A stretch of 12,553 nt of DNA from JBDREA01 sp043820265 (GTDB lineage: Archaea; Altiarchaeota; Altiarchaeia; IMC4; JBDREA01): assembly GCA_043820265.1 (NCBI GenBank), contig JBDREA010000046.1, positions 1 to 12,553 on the forward strand, given 5' to 3'. The position numbers and the translations under genes were made by a program. The notes beneath the pieces are model-generated. The model was not told where the DNA came from. It searched no databases and saw nothing but the letters and a program-made list of their open reading frames with translations. Positions 1 to 6,847 of the stretch are shown here, in pieces. Positions within the stretch are counted from its first letter, which is position 1. Each line of letters begins with the position of its first letter.

Positions 1-1
1 C

Positions 2-118
2 TCAGATCAGATAGGATATCCTGGTTTCCTAATACCTGACCATTCGCCCGGCGTGTTCTATCTGCGGGTGCCTATCGGTGTGAATGTCATATCAGCCCAT
101 ATAACCTTGGACGCCTAA
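2..118 (+). CDS. C-terminal end of an unidentified protein (partial)
   Basis: Frame 2 is open from the left edge to a TAA at 116-118 and encodes about 38 residues, ending in IGVNVISAHITLDA. The alternating hydrophobic pattern (FYLRVPIGVNVIS) suggests beta strands at the end of a folded domain. I do not recognise the family. The fragment is short, so chance openness cannot be excluded. In its favour are the sensible composition and the fact that the TFE promoter region begins right after the stop codon. Confidence 0.45.
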   Translation, partial: SDQIGYPGFLIPDHSPGVFYLRVPIGVNVISAHITLDA

Positions 119-180
119 ACGATAAATCCTTTTGAAATTAAGACAATTATTCGAACAATCCAGCTTAATTGTTTATGTTT

Positions 181-191
181 GATATTTATTT
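181..191 (+). promoter_or_regulatory. TATA-like box of the TFE gene
   Basis: The AT-rich stretch GATATTTATTT is centred about 31 nt before the ATG at 217, so transcription would begin at or just before that start codon. This is the archaeal TATA-to-start geometry seen at several other genes of this window, and it favours a leaderless mRNA starting at 217 over the TTG at 169, which lies upstream of the box. Confidence 0.5.
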
Positions 192-216
192 GAGTCTTCC
201 CCTATACATAAACGGA

Positions 217-723
217 ATGGCACAAGCATCAAAAAACAATGGAAAACTGATAAGGAGTCTTTTAATCGAAAGCATGAGCGAAGACCACATTAAAATAATG
301 GATTCGCTCAACGAACCAAAACACGACGAAGACATCGCCGAAGAACTAGACGTTAAAGCAACAATAATCCGGACTCTTCTAAACGACCTCCACGCCGAAA
401 ACCTCGTAGAATACGAGCGGACAAAAAACAAGAAGACCGGATGGTACACATACAAGTGGAATCGCAGAGAAGACAAAGTCGACGAATTCGTCCAGGGCTA
501 CCTCCAAAAGAAGCTCAGAAACCTTAATCAGCAGCTTGACGAGCAAGAGACAGGAATCATCTTTTCCTGCAGATGCGAGAACTTATCCTATGATGAGGCC
601 CTCCTAAAAAACTTCATTTGCGAGAAATGCAACAGCCCCCACAAAGAATACGACAGTGCAGAGCTGGTGGCGAAGATTACCACAGATATTGCATTGATTA
701 ACTCTCTAATAGAGCAAACATAA
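217..723 (+). CDS. tfe: Transcription initiation factor E subunit alpha (TFE)
   Basis: TFE-alpha assists TBP and TFB in opening promoter DNA and binds the RNA polymerase clamp; it is the archaeal counterpart of TFIIE-alpha. From the ATG at 217 the protein has 168 residues, near the family norm. An N-terminal winged helix covers about residues 20-82, with the helix-turn-helix near DEDIAEELDVKATIIRTLL and the family-typical wing GWYTYKW (75-81). A charged linker helix follows (about 85-112), then a zinc ribbon with Cys118, Cys120, Cys135 and Cys138, then a short C-terminal helix. The first cysteine pair reads C-x-C rather than the usual C-x2-C. The TTG at 169 would add 16 residues, but it lies upstream of the TATA-like box and gives no family-like sequence, so I prefer 217. 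The gene appears monocistronic. Confidence 0.92.
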   Translation: MAQASKNNGKLIRSLLIESMSEDHIKIMDSLNEPKHDEDIAEELDVKATIIRTLLNDLHAENLVEYERTKNKKTGWYTYKWNRREDKVDEFVQGYLQKKLRNLNQQLDEQETGIIFSCRCENLSYDEALLKNFICEKCNSPHKEYDSAELVAKITTDIALINSLIEQT

Positions 724-740
724 GGCAAAAACTCTTCTCG

Positions 741-754
741 TCTTTCCTTTTTTT
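741..754 (+). terminator. Pyrimidine-rich, oligo-T terminator after TFE
   Basis: A C/T stretch ending in seven T residues (748-754) lies about 20 nt after the TFE stop codon, with no strong hairpin before it. Oligo-T on the coding strand is the usual intrinsic termination signal for archaeal RNA polymerase. Confidence 0.5.
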
Positions 755-768
755 GGTCAACTCAAGTG

Positions 769-779
769 TTAAAATATAT
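769..779 (+). promoter_or_regulatory. TATA box of the HD / DUF54 / Rpp30 operon
   Basis: TTAAAATATAT is a strong archaeal TATA box centred about 25 nt before the ATG at 799. The expected transcription start falls on that ATG, which points to a leaderless transcript and decides between the three in-frame starts (GTG 766, ATG 778, ATG 799). Confidence 0.65.
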
Positions 780-798
780 GTTTCTTCAACAATATTCC

Positions 799-1320
799 AT
801 GCCTGATAAAATCACAAGACATCAAGCTCTTAATCTGCTATCAAAGGTGGGTTGCAGCCAATCCGTCATTGAGCATAGTATGGCTGTTTCCGCTCTCGCG
901 GTTGAAATGGGGCAGAAGATTCGAGCTAATGGTTATGGATTAGACATCGAATTCCTTGAGGTAGCAGCCCTATTGCACGACATCGGCAGAAGCAGGACAC
1001 ATGGAGTAGGTCACGGAATCGAGGGGGCTAAAATTCTTCATGAATATCCCTTTTATGCCCAAGTATGCGAAAGCCACCTTGGGGCCGGGATAAAAGCAAA
1101 TGAAGCTGAAAGCGCAGGTCTTCCTCGAAGAGATTTCATCCCGGAAACTCTGGAAGAAAAGATTATTGCGCACGCAGACAACCTGGTTGTCGGAGACAAA
1201 CGTATCACAATTGAGGAGTCTATGGAAAAAATGATCAAACGATTAGGCAAAGGCCATCCCGCATTGAATAGAATAAAAAAGCTTAACTCTGAAATAGAAT
1301 CTCTTATAAAACAAAAATGA
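799..1320 (+). CDS. HD-domain phosphohydrolase family protein
   Basis: This is a metal-dependent HD-superfamily protein of the small archaeal type, close to the TIGR00295-like group. From the ATG at 799 it has 173 residues. The expected metal ligands are present: His26 (IEHSMAVS), the His60-Asp61 doublet (ALLHDIGRSRTHG), His93 (ESHLGAG) and Asp127 (HADNL). His68 and His72 lie in the glycine/histidine-rich loop after the doublet. HD enzymes hydrolyse phosphoester bonds in nucleotides or nucleic acids, but the substrate of this subgroup is not established. I chose 799 because the TATA box lies about 25 nt upstream and the family sequence begins at MPDKITRHQAL. The stop overlaps the start of the DUF54 gene by four bases (ATGA), so it heads an operon with RNA-binding and RNase P genes. 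A role in RNA or nucleotide turnover is inference from that context. Confidence 0.85.
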   Translation: MPDKITRHQALNLLSKVGCSQSVIEHSMAVSALAVEMGQKIRANGYGLDIEFLEVAALLHDIGRSRTHGVGHGIEGAKILHEYPFYAQVCESHLGAGIKANEAESAGLPRRDFIPETLEEKIIAHADNLVVGDKRITIEESMEKMIKRLGKGHPALNRIKKLNSEIESLIKQK

Positions 1321-1757
1321 AACTTATTCGTAGCGTAAATCTTTCTTTGTTCTCAAAGACGGGATTCATCGAAAAAGATAAGATTGCCCTAGCTAATATC
1401 CTGCCGGAAGATGCAGTCGTCGAGCAACAGACTCTCCCACCGGAACTCGAAGGGGAAATCTTTACAAGGGAGATTACCATATTAACTGCGAAGATTACGA
1501 AAAGCAAATCTGCAGAAGATTTCTTTTTAAGCCTCCTAAAAAAAATGATTCGGGAAGACCGCAGAAAATTGGATGAAACGCTCAAAGAAAGGATTTCGGA
1601 TGGAACACTCTACCTCAGGGTTGAAAAGGAGGCAGCATTGGCGGGTGCGATAAAGCTAACATATGCAGGAGACAGCATTCATCTCAAAATAAAGATTGCA
1701 GCTTATCCGAAAACCGATGAGAATGTATTTAACAATATGAAGGAATTGCTAAAATGA
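1317..1757 (+). CDS. DUF54 family RNA-binding protein, predicted exosome-associated
   Basis: The 146-residue protein matches the archaeal family once listed as a predicted exosome subunit or RNA-binding protein (DUF54, COG1325). Its N-terminus (MKLIRSVNLSLFSKTGF) carries the family's opening beta strand. The body alternates strands and helices, as in a small alpha/beta RNA-binding fold, including the helix around FFLSLLKKMI and a basic, acidic-flanked stretch about residues 82-92. Such proteins are often encoded next to RNase P and exosome genes in archaea, and here the gene is translationally coupled on both sides: ATGA with the HD gene upstream and ATGA with Rpp30 downstream. The molecular role of the family is not firmly established. 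No catalytic motif is visible. The family call rests on overall sequence character and gene order. Confidence 0.8.
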   Translation: MKLIRSVNLSLFSKTGFIEKDKIALANILPEDAVVEQQTLPPELEGEIFTREITILTAKITKSKSAEDFFLSLLKKMIREDRRKLDETLKERISDGTLYLRVEKEAALAGAIKLTYAGDSIHLKIKIAAYPKTDENVFNNMKELLK

Positions 1758-2542
1758 AGAAAACAGGATACTGGGATCTGAATGTTAGCGGAAAAGAAAT
1801 CCAAAATACCATATCGACGGCACAGACTCTTGGTTTCACAGGAATTTGTGTGGGTGAGAAATTTTCTGATCTGAATCGATTCAAAGACCAAAAAAAAGAA
1901 TTTTCTGTCCTTCAGAAAAAATCACCAATAGAAATTCTAATTGGTGCATGCATTGAGATAAGAACAGAGGGTGAAATACAAAAAAAAGCGCGAAATGCAT
2001 TCGATTGTGGAGCGGATCTCGTTTTTTTCAAACCAAAAAACGTGGACGAAAACCGTCTGGCAAGCGAGTGCTGGGAGATAGACGTGCTTTCACCCCCACA
2101 TGATACGTCCGCCCGTGACTTCATGAATCAGCGCGAGGCGGGCATCGACAAAGTATGCGCTAAAAACATGGCAGAAAGGTCGATTGCTTTAGAGGTCAGC
2201 TTAGCACAGATCCTTGACTCAAATGGCCGAAAGAGAGCCGAACTCCTTGGCCGAATCTCCCAGAACCTCAAAGTGGCAAAGAAATACAAGACGCAAGTAA
2301 TCTTCACAAGCGGAGCGATTGATCCCCTTGGGATGCGCAGCCCCCAAGATTTTTCTGCTATACTAAAAGTTCTTGGGGCAGACGAAAAGCAGGCGAAAGA
2401 TATAATCACCTCAAACGTCGAAAAGATCATCCAGAAATCCCACGACCGAAACGATCCTGACGTGATTCTAAAAGGGCTAAAGGTCATAGACTGGGGAAAA
2501 CAAAAACCCCAAGAACCAAAGAAAAAGTATGGTTGGTACTAA
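1754..2542 (+). CDS. rnp3: Ribonuclease P protein component 3 (Rpp30)
   Basis: Rpp30 is one of the archaeal protein subunits of RNase P, the ribonucleoprotein that removes 5' leaders from pre-tRNAs; it pairs with Pop5 to support the catalytic domain of the RNA. The 262-residue product has the family's PHP-like TIM-barrel features: an N-terminal YWDLNV strand, GFTGICVG, GACIEIR (about 65-71), the segment with EIDVLSPP (about 107-114), the basic/helical segment CAKNMAERSIALEVSL (about 133-148), and the late FTSGAIDPLGMRSPQD (about 182-197). In Rpp30 this barrel is structural and not a phosphoesterase. It is slightly longer than typical because of a basic C-terminal tail ending KKKYGWY, which could contact RNA. 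It starts in an ATGA overlap and its 3' end overlaps the convergent Lrp gene by 4 nt. Pop5 is not in the window. Confidence 0.9.
   Translation: MKKTGYWDLNVSGKEIQNTISTAQTLGFTGICVGEKFSDLNRFKDQKKEFSVLQKKSPIEILIGACIEIRTEGEIQKKARNAFDCGADLVFFKPKNVDENRLASECWEIDVLSPPHDTSARDFMNQREAGIDKVCAKNMAERSIALEVSLAQILDSNGRKRAELLGRISQNLKVAKKYKTQVIFTSGAIDPLGMRSPQDFSAILKVLGADEKQAKDIITSNVEKIIQKSHDRNDPDVILKGLKVIDWGKQKPQEPKKKYGWY
2497..2526 (-). terminator. Oligo-T stretch able to end the Lrp transcript
   Basis: Read on the minus strand, just beyond the Lrp stop codon, this stretch contains two T-rich runs (TTTTTC and GTTTTTGTTTT). Because the two genes converge with no gap, the termination signal of the regulator would have to lie inside the 3' coding end of Rpp30. 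Prediction from base composition only. Confidence 0.3.
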
Positions 2543-3537
2543 TCCTTAGTGCCGATTCCTGTAGTATCTGGGTATAAAGAATACTTGTGGATTTCATAGA
2601 TATAGAGCTGAGTGTAATCTTGGATGATGTCTGTGAATTCCTGCGTGATCTGGTTTATTAGCTCTCGGAATTTGATAATATCGTCTATCTCGACGTCCAA
2701 TTCGACATTCCAGGGTCCGATGCAGGATATGATGTAGACGACATTCGGCAATCTGTGGCAGTAGCTGTAGAATTCGTCGAATCTCTTCTTTGTTGACTGC
2801 TTGAGATAGAAGAGAACCTTATAATGGATTATACCTACAGCTTCTGTATTTAAAATAATATTGGAATACTTGAGTATGTTTCGTTTTCGAATCTTTTTTA
2901 TCTGGTAGCGGACTATCTTTGGTGTGAGTCCTGTTTCCTCTGCTATCTCGGATATAGGCATACGAGCGCTCTGGCAAAGCTTGGATAATATTGCCTCCTC
3001 TTTCTCGTTTACTCTTTCCGAGCGTTCTTCTGGGGCCATATAGCTGTAAGCTCTCCTTTTTCTTTTAACTAGGTCATCTGTTATCAGGTAATCCCTTGTA
3101 AGGTATTCTCCTGAGACGTTTATCGACATTATCCTCTTTCCAATTAATGAGTGGAAATCGGAGAATATCTCATCGAGTATCTTTTGAAAAGAGATGACAT
3201 CTCTGATTAAGAAGGTTATTCCGATGTTGTATTCTCCGTCCATACTTGTTATCCAATTGACTTCCGGAGTAGCGATCAAGCGGTTGATAAATACCTTCCT
3301 TTTTTCAGATGTGATATTCTGCAATCGGACAAGGACCTTGAATATCGTGAAATTTAGGGCAGCCGTGTTTAGGATGGCAAAGTATTTCTGGATGATATGG
3401 GTATCTTCCAGTTTTTTTATTCTGTAACGCGTGACTTCTTTACTTAGATTGGTTTCCCTGGCGATATTTGAGATTGTCTGTTGGGCGTCTGTGTCCAGTT
3501 GGTAGAGGATTTTTCTATCTAAGGCATCTAACTCCAT
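2539..3537 (-). CDS. Double Lrp/AsnC-type transcriptional regulator
   Basis: The 332-residue protein is two Lrp/AsnC-like units in tandem. Unit 1 (about 1-150) has a helix-turn-helix (LDRKILYQLDTDAQ then SNIARETNLSKEVTRYRIKK) followed by a ligand-sensing-like alpha/beta domain with GEYNIGITF. Unit 2 (about 170-325) repeats this with EEAILSKLCQSARM, SEIAEETGLTPKIVRYQIKK and GPWNVELDVEI. Classical Lrp proteins have one unit and multimerise; a fused pair would act as a built-in dimer. Lrp proteins commonly bind amino acids. An upstream in-frame ATG at 3627 would add 30 residues, but they are translated from the AT-rich control region and look unlike protein; MELDALDRK is the normal start. Divergent position from the GTP cyclohydrolase operon suggests it regulates that operon and itself. 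Regulator identity is firm; ligand and targets are inference. Confidence 0.88.
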   Translation of the reverse strand: MELDALDRKILYQLDTDAQQTISNIARETNLSKEVTRYRIKKLEDTHIIQKYFAILNTAALNFTIFKVLVRLQNITSEKRKVFINRLIATPEVNWITSMDGEYNIGITFLIRDVISFQKILDEIFSDFHSLIGKRIMSINVSGEYLTRDYLITDDLVKRKRRAYSYMAPEERSERVNEKEEAILSKLCQSARMPISEIAEETGLTPKIVRYQIKKIRKRNILKYSNIILNTEAVGIIHYKVLFYLKQSTKKRFDEFYSYCHRLPNVVYIISCIGPWNVELDVEIDDIIKFRELINQITQEFTDIIQDYTQLYIYEIHKYSLYPDTTGIGTKD

Positions 3538-3553
3538 TTTTATTTTTTTTACA

Positions 3554-3579
3554 ATTATTAGTTCATTAATGTTAATAAT
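3554..3579. promoter_or_regulatory. Palindromic operator candidate between the regulator and the metabolic operon
   Basis: The shared 94-nt upstream region holds ATTATTA (3554-3560) and its inverted copy TAATAAT (3573-3579) around the perfect palindrome CATTAATG (3564-3571). AT-rich imperfect dyads are typical Lrp-family sites. It covers the place where the TATA box of the minus-strand regulator (start 3537) should lie, about 20-35 nt upstream, so binding could give autorepression. It also lies just upstream of the TATA box of the divergent operon, where binding could activate. The dyad is seen; the function is inferred. Confidence 0.4.
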
Positions 3580-3600
3580 ATAAAAAATTATACAAATATG

Positions 3601-3608
3601 TTTATATG
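3601..3608 (+). promoter_or_regulatory. TATA box of the GTP cyclohydrolase / aldehyde dehydrogenase operon
   Basis: TTTATATG is centred about 27 nt before the ATG at 3632, which puts the predicted transcription start on or next to that codon. The first gene would be translated from a leaderless mRNA, and the geometry supports 3632 as the start. Confidence 0.65.
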
Positions 3609-3631
3609 TACGTCCTTCCCCTATCATCTCA

Positions 3632-4246
3632 ATGGAAAGGTTGAAGGAGATAATCGAGTCGGAAAAAATCGGCCCGTTCCGGTTGCCATCCCAACTACAA
3701 GATGGCAGCGTCGAGGAATTTAAACTATATTACTTTCACATAGCAGGCGAATCATACTATGTTTTAGAGAAAGGAGAACAAAATGGCAAAGATGATGTGC
3801 TAGTCCGCATCAGCTCAGCTTGCTCTTTTGCCCACATATTTCATAGCCTTCGATGCGATTGTAAGCAACAACTTGATGCCGCCATGAAAAAAATCGCAAA
3901 AAATGGAGGATTACTAATCTATGCCTTCAACCAAGAAGGGCGAAGTATCGGGTTTGCAAACCATGTCAGATCCTATATGAAGCAAGATGAGGGATTCGAT
4001 ACTGTTGATTCCTATCTTGAGCTCGGTCTCCCCGTAGACGAGCGAGAATACACTCTCTGCTCACTCATCCTCAAAGACCTGCACATTAAGAAAATCAGGC
4101 TTCTCACCAATAATCCCGAAAAAGTCGAAAGCCTAGAAAAAGAAGGACTAATAGTGAAACGCGTCCCACTCATTGCCGAACTTAGCCCATTTAACGAATC
4201 ACAGATGAAAGTGAAAAAGGAGAAACTCGGACACATGATATACTGA
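3632..4246 (+). CDS. GTP cyclohydrolase II (RibA-like)
   Basis: GTP cyclohydrolase II opens the guanine ring of GTP, losing formate and pyrophosphate, to give a diaminopyrimidine ribosyl phosphate. The 204-residue protein is full length. The zinc cysteines are Cys64, Cys75 and Cys77 (SACSFAHIFHSLRCDC). Other matches are the NQEGRSIG loop (100-107), Tyr115 (RSYMKQDEG) corresponding to E. coli Tyr105, Asp136 and Arg138 (LGLPVDEREY) corresponding to Asp126 and Arg128, the LLTNNPEKV segment, and a C-terminal ESQMKVKKEKLGH. All key residues are present, so catalysis is likely. Most archaea use the unrelated GTP cyclohydrolase III (ArfA) for riboflavin, and no ribB, ribD, ribE or ribH gene is adjacent. 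It heads a five-gene operon with dehydrogenases, a methyltransferase and a decarboxylase. It could supply riboflavin, but the context suggests another GTP-derived product. Bacterial origin is likely but untested. Confidence 0.88.
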   Translation: MERLKEIIESEKIGPFRLPSQLQDGSVEEFKLYYFHIAGESYYVLEKGEQNGKDDVLVRISSACSFAHIFHSLRCDCKQQLDAAMKKIAKNGGLLIYAFNQEGRSIGFANHVRSYMKQDEGFDTVDSYLELGLPVDEREYTLCSLILKDLHIKKIRLLTNNPEKVESLEKEGLIVKRVPLIAELSPFNESQMKVKKEKLGHMIY

Positions 4247-4253
4247 ATGATCT

Positions 4254-5585
4254 ATGATGGCCCAATTGAAAGTAATCAATCCAGCAACACAAAAAGTAAT
4301 CATTGAGATTCCTATTTCATCGAAAAAAGAAATGTTAAAAAAAGTCGATTTGGCGCAAAAAACTCAGGAAAAATGGGCAGACTTTACTTACCAAAAACGA
4401 GCCACATATTTGAAGAAGTTCAACCAACTCGCCAAAAAAAATAAAAAATCAATAGCCGAAATAATCTCAAAAGAGATGGGAAAACCCATCAGTGAAGCCC
4501 TCGTTGAAGTGAACCGAGCTATTGATAACACAAACTGGTTCATAAACAATGTTGAAAAAGAAATAAAGCCAAAGAAACTACAAGAACAGGTTGCACTACT
4601 GAAAGAGCCTGTCGGGGTTGTGACCGCAATCACTCCCTGGAATCTCCCCTTCATAATTCCTCTTTGGATTATCCCACCGGCCTTGCTCACAGGAAACACT
4701 GTTGTATTCAAACCCTCAGAGATCTCACCCCTAACAGGAGAGTTGATTTTCGACCTCTTTAAAAAAGCGGGATTGCCCAAAGGCTGCCTCAATCTACTGA
4801 TTGGAGGAGACAAATTAGGTAAGTTTTTGGTGGGCTCAGAAATCGACATGGTAGCATTCGTTGGAAGCCAAAATGCCGGAAAAGACATAATGAAAAACTC
4901 CGCAGACAAACTCCATAAACTGGCATTAGAGCTGGGGGGAAAAGATCCCTTGATCGTCTTAAAGGATACAGATGTGAAAAAAGCAGCTCATGATGCTGTG
5001 CAGGGATCACTACTCAACTGTGGCCAGCTCTGCGCTTCAGTAGAAAGAATCTACGTTGAAAAACAGATTTATAATGCCTTTGTCGAAGAGGTGATGAAAG
5101 AAGTGAAATCCTATGAAAGCATAGGTCCACTTACAGATCCGACACAACTAAAGATCGTTCAATCACACATCAGGGATGCGAAAAAGAAAGGGGGAAAAAT
5201 CCTTTCCGGAGGAAAAAAGAGAAATGGAAAAGGGTACTTCTATCCACCAACCCTTATAGTCAACGTCAACCACTCAATGAAACTGATGACCGAGGAAACC
5301 TTTGGACCAATCATTGCAATTATGAAAGTAAAAGACGAACAGGAAGCAGTTAAATTTTCAAATTGCCTCAATTACGGATTATGCACTTCTATCTACTCGA
5401 AAAACAAAAAAAAGGCAAAAAAGATCGCAAGCAAAATTCAAGCAGGTACAGTCTGCATCAATTGCACACCAAGCAGTCACGCGGCATATCCCTGGGGTGG
5501 GGTAAAACAAAGCGGATTTGGGAGGATGCTCTCCAAACAGGGTATCAATGAATTCCTCGAACCAAAAGTAGTACACATGGCTTGA
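4254..5585 (+). CDS. NAD(P)-dependent aldehyde dehydrogenase 1
   Basis: This 443-residue member of the aldehyde dehydrogenase superfamily oxidises an aldehyde to a carboxylate. Visible motifs are ITPWNLP with Asn130, VFKPSE with Lys153 for the cofactor, the glycine loop FVGSQNAGK, LELGGKDP with general base Glu226, NCGQLC with nucleophile Cys260, and EETFGP (347-352). The C-terminal signature PWGGVKQSGFGR is intact. It is about 18 residues shorter than its paralogue in this operon. Part of the shortening is near residues 284-293, where the usual linker before IGPL (as in VGDGLKEGTQIGPI of the paralogue) is reduced to SYESIGPL. The overall type is closest to succinate-semialdehyde-like dehydrogenases, but the substrate cannot be read from sequence. 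It starts 7 nt after the cyclohydrolase stop; an ATG at 4257 is equally possible. No clear ribosome binding site is seen. Confidence 0.9.
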   Translation: MMAQLKVINPATQKVIIEIPISSKKEMLKKVDLAQKTQEKWADFTYQKRATYLKKFNQLAKKNKKSIAEIISKEMGKPISEALVEVNRAIDNTNWFINNVEKEIKPKKLQEQVALLKEPVGVVTAITPWNLPFIIPLWIIPPALLTGNTVVFKPSEISPLTGELIFDLFKKAGLPKGCLNLLIGGDKLGKFLVGSEIDMVAFVGSQNAGKDIMKNSADKLHKLALELGGKDPLIVLKDTDVKKAAHDAVQGSLLNCGQLCASVERIYVEKQIYNAFVEEVMKEVKSYESIGPLTDPTQLKIVQSHIRDAKKKGGKILSGGKKRNGKGYFYPPTLIVNVNHSMKLMTEETFGPIIAIMKVKDEQEAVKFSNCLNYGLCTSIYSKNKKKAKKIASKIQAGTVCINCTPSSHAAYPWGGVKQSGFGRMLSKQGINEFLEPKVVHMA

Positions 5586-5586
5586 A

Positions 5587-5670
5587 CGAGAACCTATAAT
5601 CGCCGAACTCAACTCATTCAGAGAATCCCAGCTTAGGGCGAAAAAAGAAAAACTCGTCCACCTATTCGAA
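5587..5670 (+). pseudogene. Relic of a second GTP cyclohydrolase II C-terminus
   Basis: The 106-nt gap after aldehyde dehydrogenase 1 contains, in one open frame, 28 codons that match residues 177-204 of the cyclohydrolase encoded at 3632-4246. By hand alignment 16 of 28 residues are identical, including IAEL, ESQ and KKEKL. About half of the identical residues use a different synonymous codon, so the copy diverged while still under protein-level selection and then lost the rest of its gene. It has no start codon. Its frame happens to be open into the methyltransferase that follows. Confidence 0.8.
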
Positions 5671-5691
5671 CTCGACTATAGATCGGGAAAA

Positions 5692-6831
5692 ATGACCAAG
5701 TATACTCACATGGAAACTAACGAGAAAAACCGCTTACCAATCATCAACTCATCCTTTGCTCGGCACATACGAGAGCTTTCTGTAGATTATACGAATGCAT
5801 TACGCGCAGAACAAGAGAAGTTACCAGGATTTCCCTTCCAAGTTGCCAAGATAAATCTTGATGATACTGAAGACCCATCTGCGATATCAGGCATAAAAAA
5901 TCCATCTGTCTCAATCGTCACTGACAAGCATACATACACAGGATCAGATAGGATTTTCCCGGTAAACCAAGACGAAAACACAGTATTTGCCGGATACGTC
6001 TACGAAGACACTTTCAAGCAGGAGTACCACAGTGTCCTCGACCTGTGCACAGGATCTGGAGTTTTGGCAATCGCATCTAAAAAAGCGGGTGCAAAACACG
6101 TTTTAGCCACTGACATTAATCCTCGTTCATTTAGGTTTGTAGACGCCAATAATGTAATAAATTCAACAAGAGTCAAGGTACAGATCTCTGATTTGTTTCG
6201 TGGCATTAAAGGTAAATTTGACAAGATAACCTTAGATCCCCCCTTCATGGGATCTCCCTCTCCTGTATTCCCCCTCCACGCTCAAAGCCAAGGATTTGGG
6301 ACCGAAACCGTCATCGAACCAGTGCTTTCTAAGTGTTGGGAGTACCTCAACAAGATGGGTTGCGTTCAGATAATCGCCCAGAGTTTTGCTGGTAACAATA
6401 AAGACTCATTCATCGATGTACTCGAGAATCACATCCCCCAAGGATGGTCGTATTCTATCAAGCATGTATTCCCTGAAAAGAACATCCCGCTCCATTTCTA
6501 CACTAGCATCTTCAAAGATTATCCAGGTTTCGAGGATTGGAAGTGTACCATAGAAGAGAAAGGGTACGAATTTCTAAGGTTTTATATGCTCACAATACGA
6601 GACGATGGGGGATCCGGACTCCAAGAGGAGACCTTCTCCACACCGAGAAAATACAATCTCATCTACCCGCCGACTCTCCTATCTGAACTTGAAAAGAGAG
6701 TCAATAAACCCATCCTTCTACATAATCCTGTCTCGGAGAATGAAATCCCCTTTATTGGCCACTACCTGAGACTGAGCAGGTATAGTATTGCAGTTTATCA
6801 GTCTTTGAAAAATAGCCTTGGTTTCGGATGA
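5692..6831 (+). CDS. SAM-dependent methyltransferase with DPPF motif (MTS/HemK-like domain)
   Basis: This 379-residue protein has a class I methyltransferase core at about residues 85-235. Motif I is LDLCTGSGVLAIA (117-129), the acidic residue ending strand 2 is Asp141 (ATDINPRS), and motif IV is DPPF at 182-185. A (D/N)PP(F/Y) motif marks enzymes that methylate a nitrogen of a base in nucleic acid or of a glutamine side chain, as in HemK/PrmC and RsmC relatives. The N-terminal 80 residues and the C-terminal 140 are unfamiliar and may define the substrate. In this operon it may act on a small nitrogen heterocycle made from the cyclohydrolase product, but an RNA or protein target is possible. 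Starts at 5692 and 5710 are both usable; the sequence before them is the cyclohydrolase relic. A weak TATA-like CTATAG precedes them. Confidence 0.8.
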   Translation: MTKYTHMETNEKNRLPIINSSFARHIRELSVDYTNALRAEQEKLPGFPFQVAKINLDDTEDPSAISGIKNPSVSIVTDKHTYTGSDRIFPVNQDENTVFAGYVYEDTFKQEYHSVLDLCTGSGVLAIASKKAGAKHVLATDINPRSFRFVDANNVINSTRVKVQISDLFRGIKGKFDKITLDPPFMGSPSPVFPLHAQSQGFGTETVIEPVLSKCWEYLNKMGCVQIIAQSFAGNNKDSFIDVLENHIPQGWSYSIKHVFPEKNIPLHFYTSIFKDYPGFEDWKCTIEEKGYEFLRFYMLTIRDDGGSGLQEETFSTPRKYNLIYPPTLLSELEKRVNKPILLHNPVSENEIPFIGHYLRLSRYSIAVYQSLKNSLGFG

Positions 6832-6847
6832 AAACGAAATGACCACT

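Noticed and set aside
3538..3627. N-terminal 30-residue extension of the Lrp regulator
   Set aside because: It is translated from the AT-rich divergent promoter and operator region, is rich in Ile and Asn, and the family-typical start is the ATG at 3537.
5572..5691. Methyltransferase starting further upstream and including the cyclohydrolase-like tail
   Set aside because: The frame is open back to a TAG at 5569 but has no ATG, GTG or TTG before 5692, so a natural fusion protein is unlikely here.
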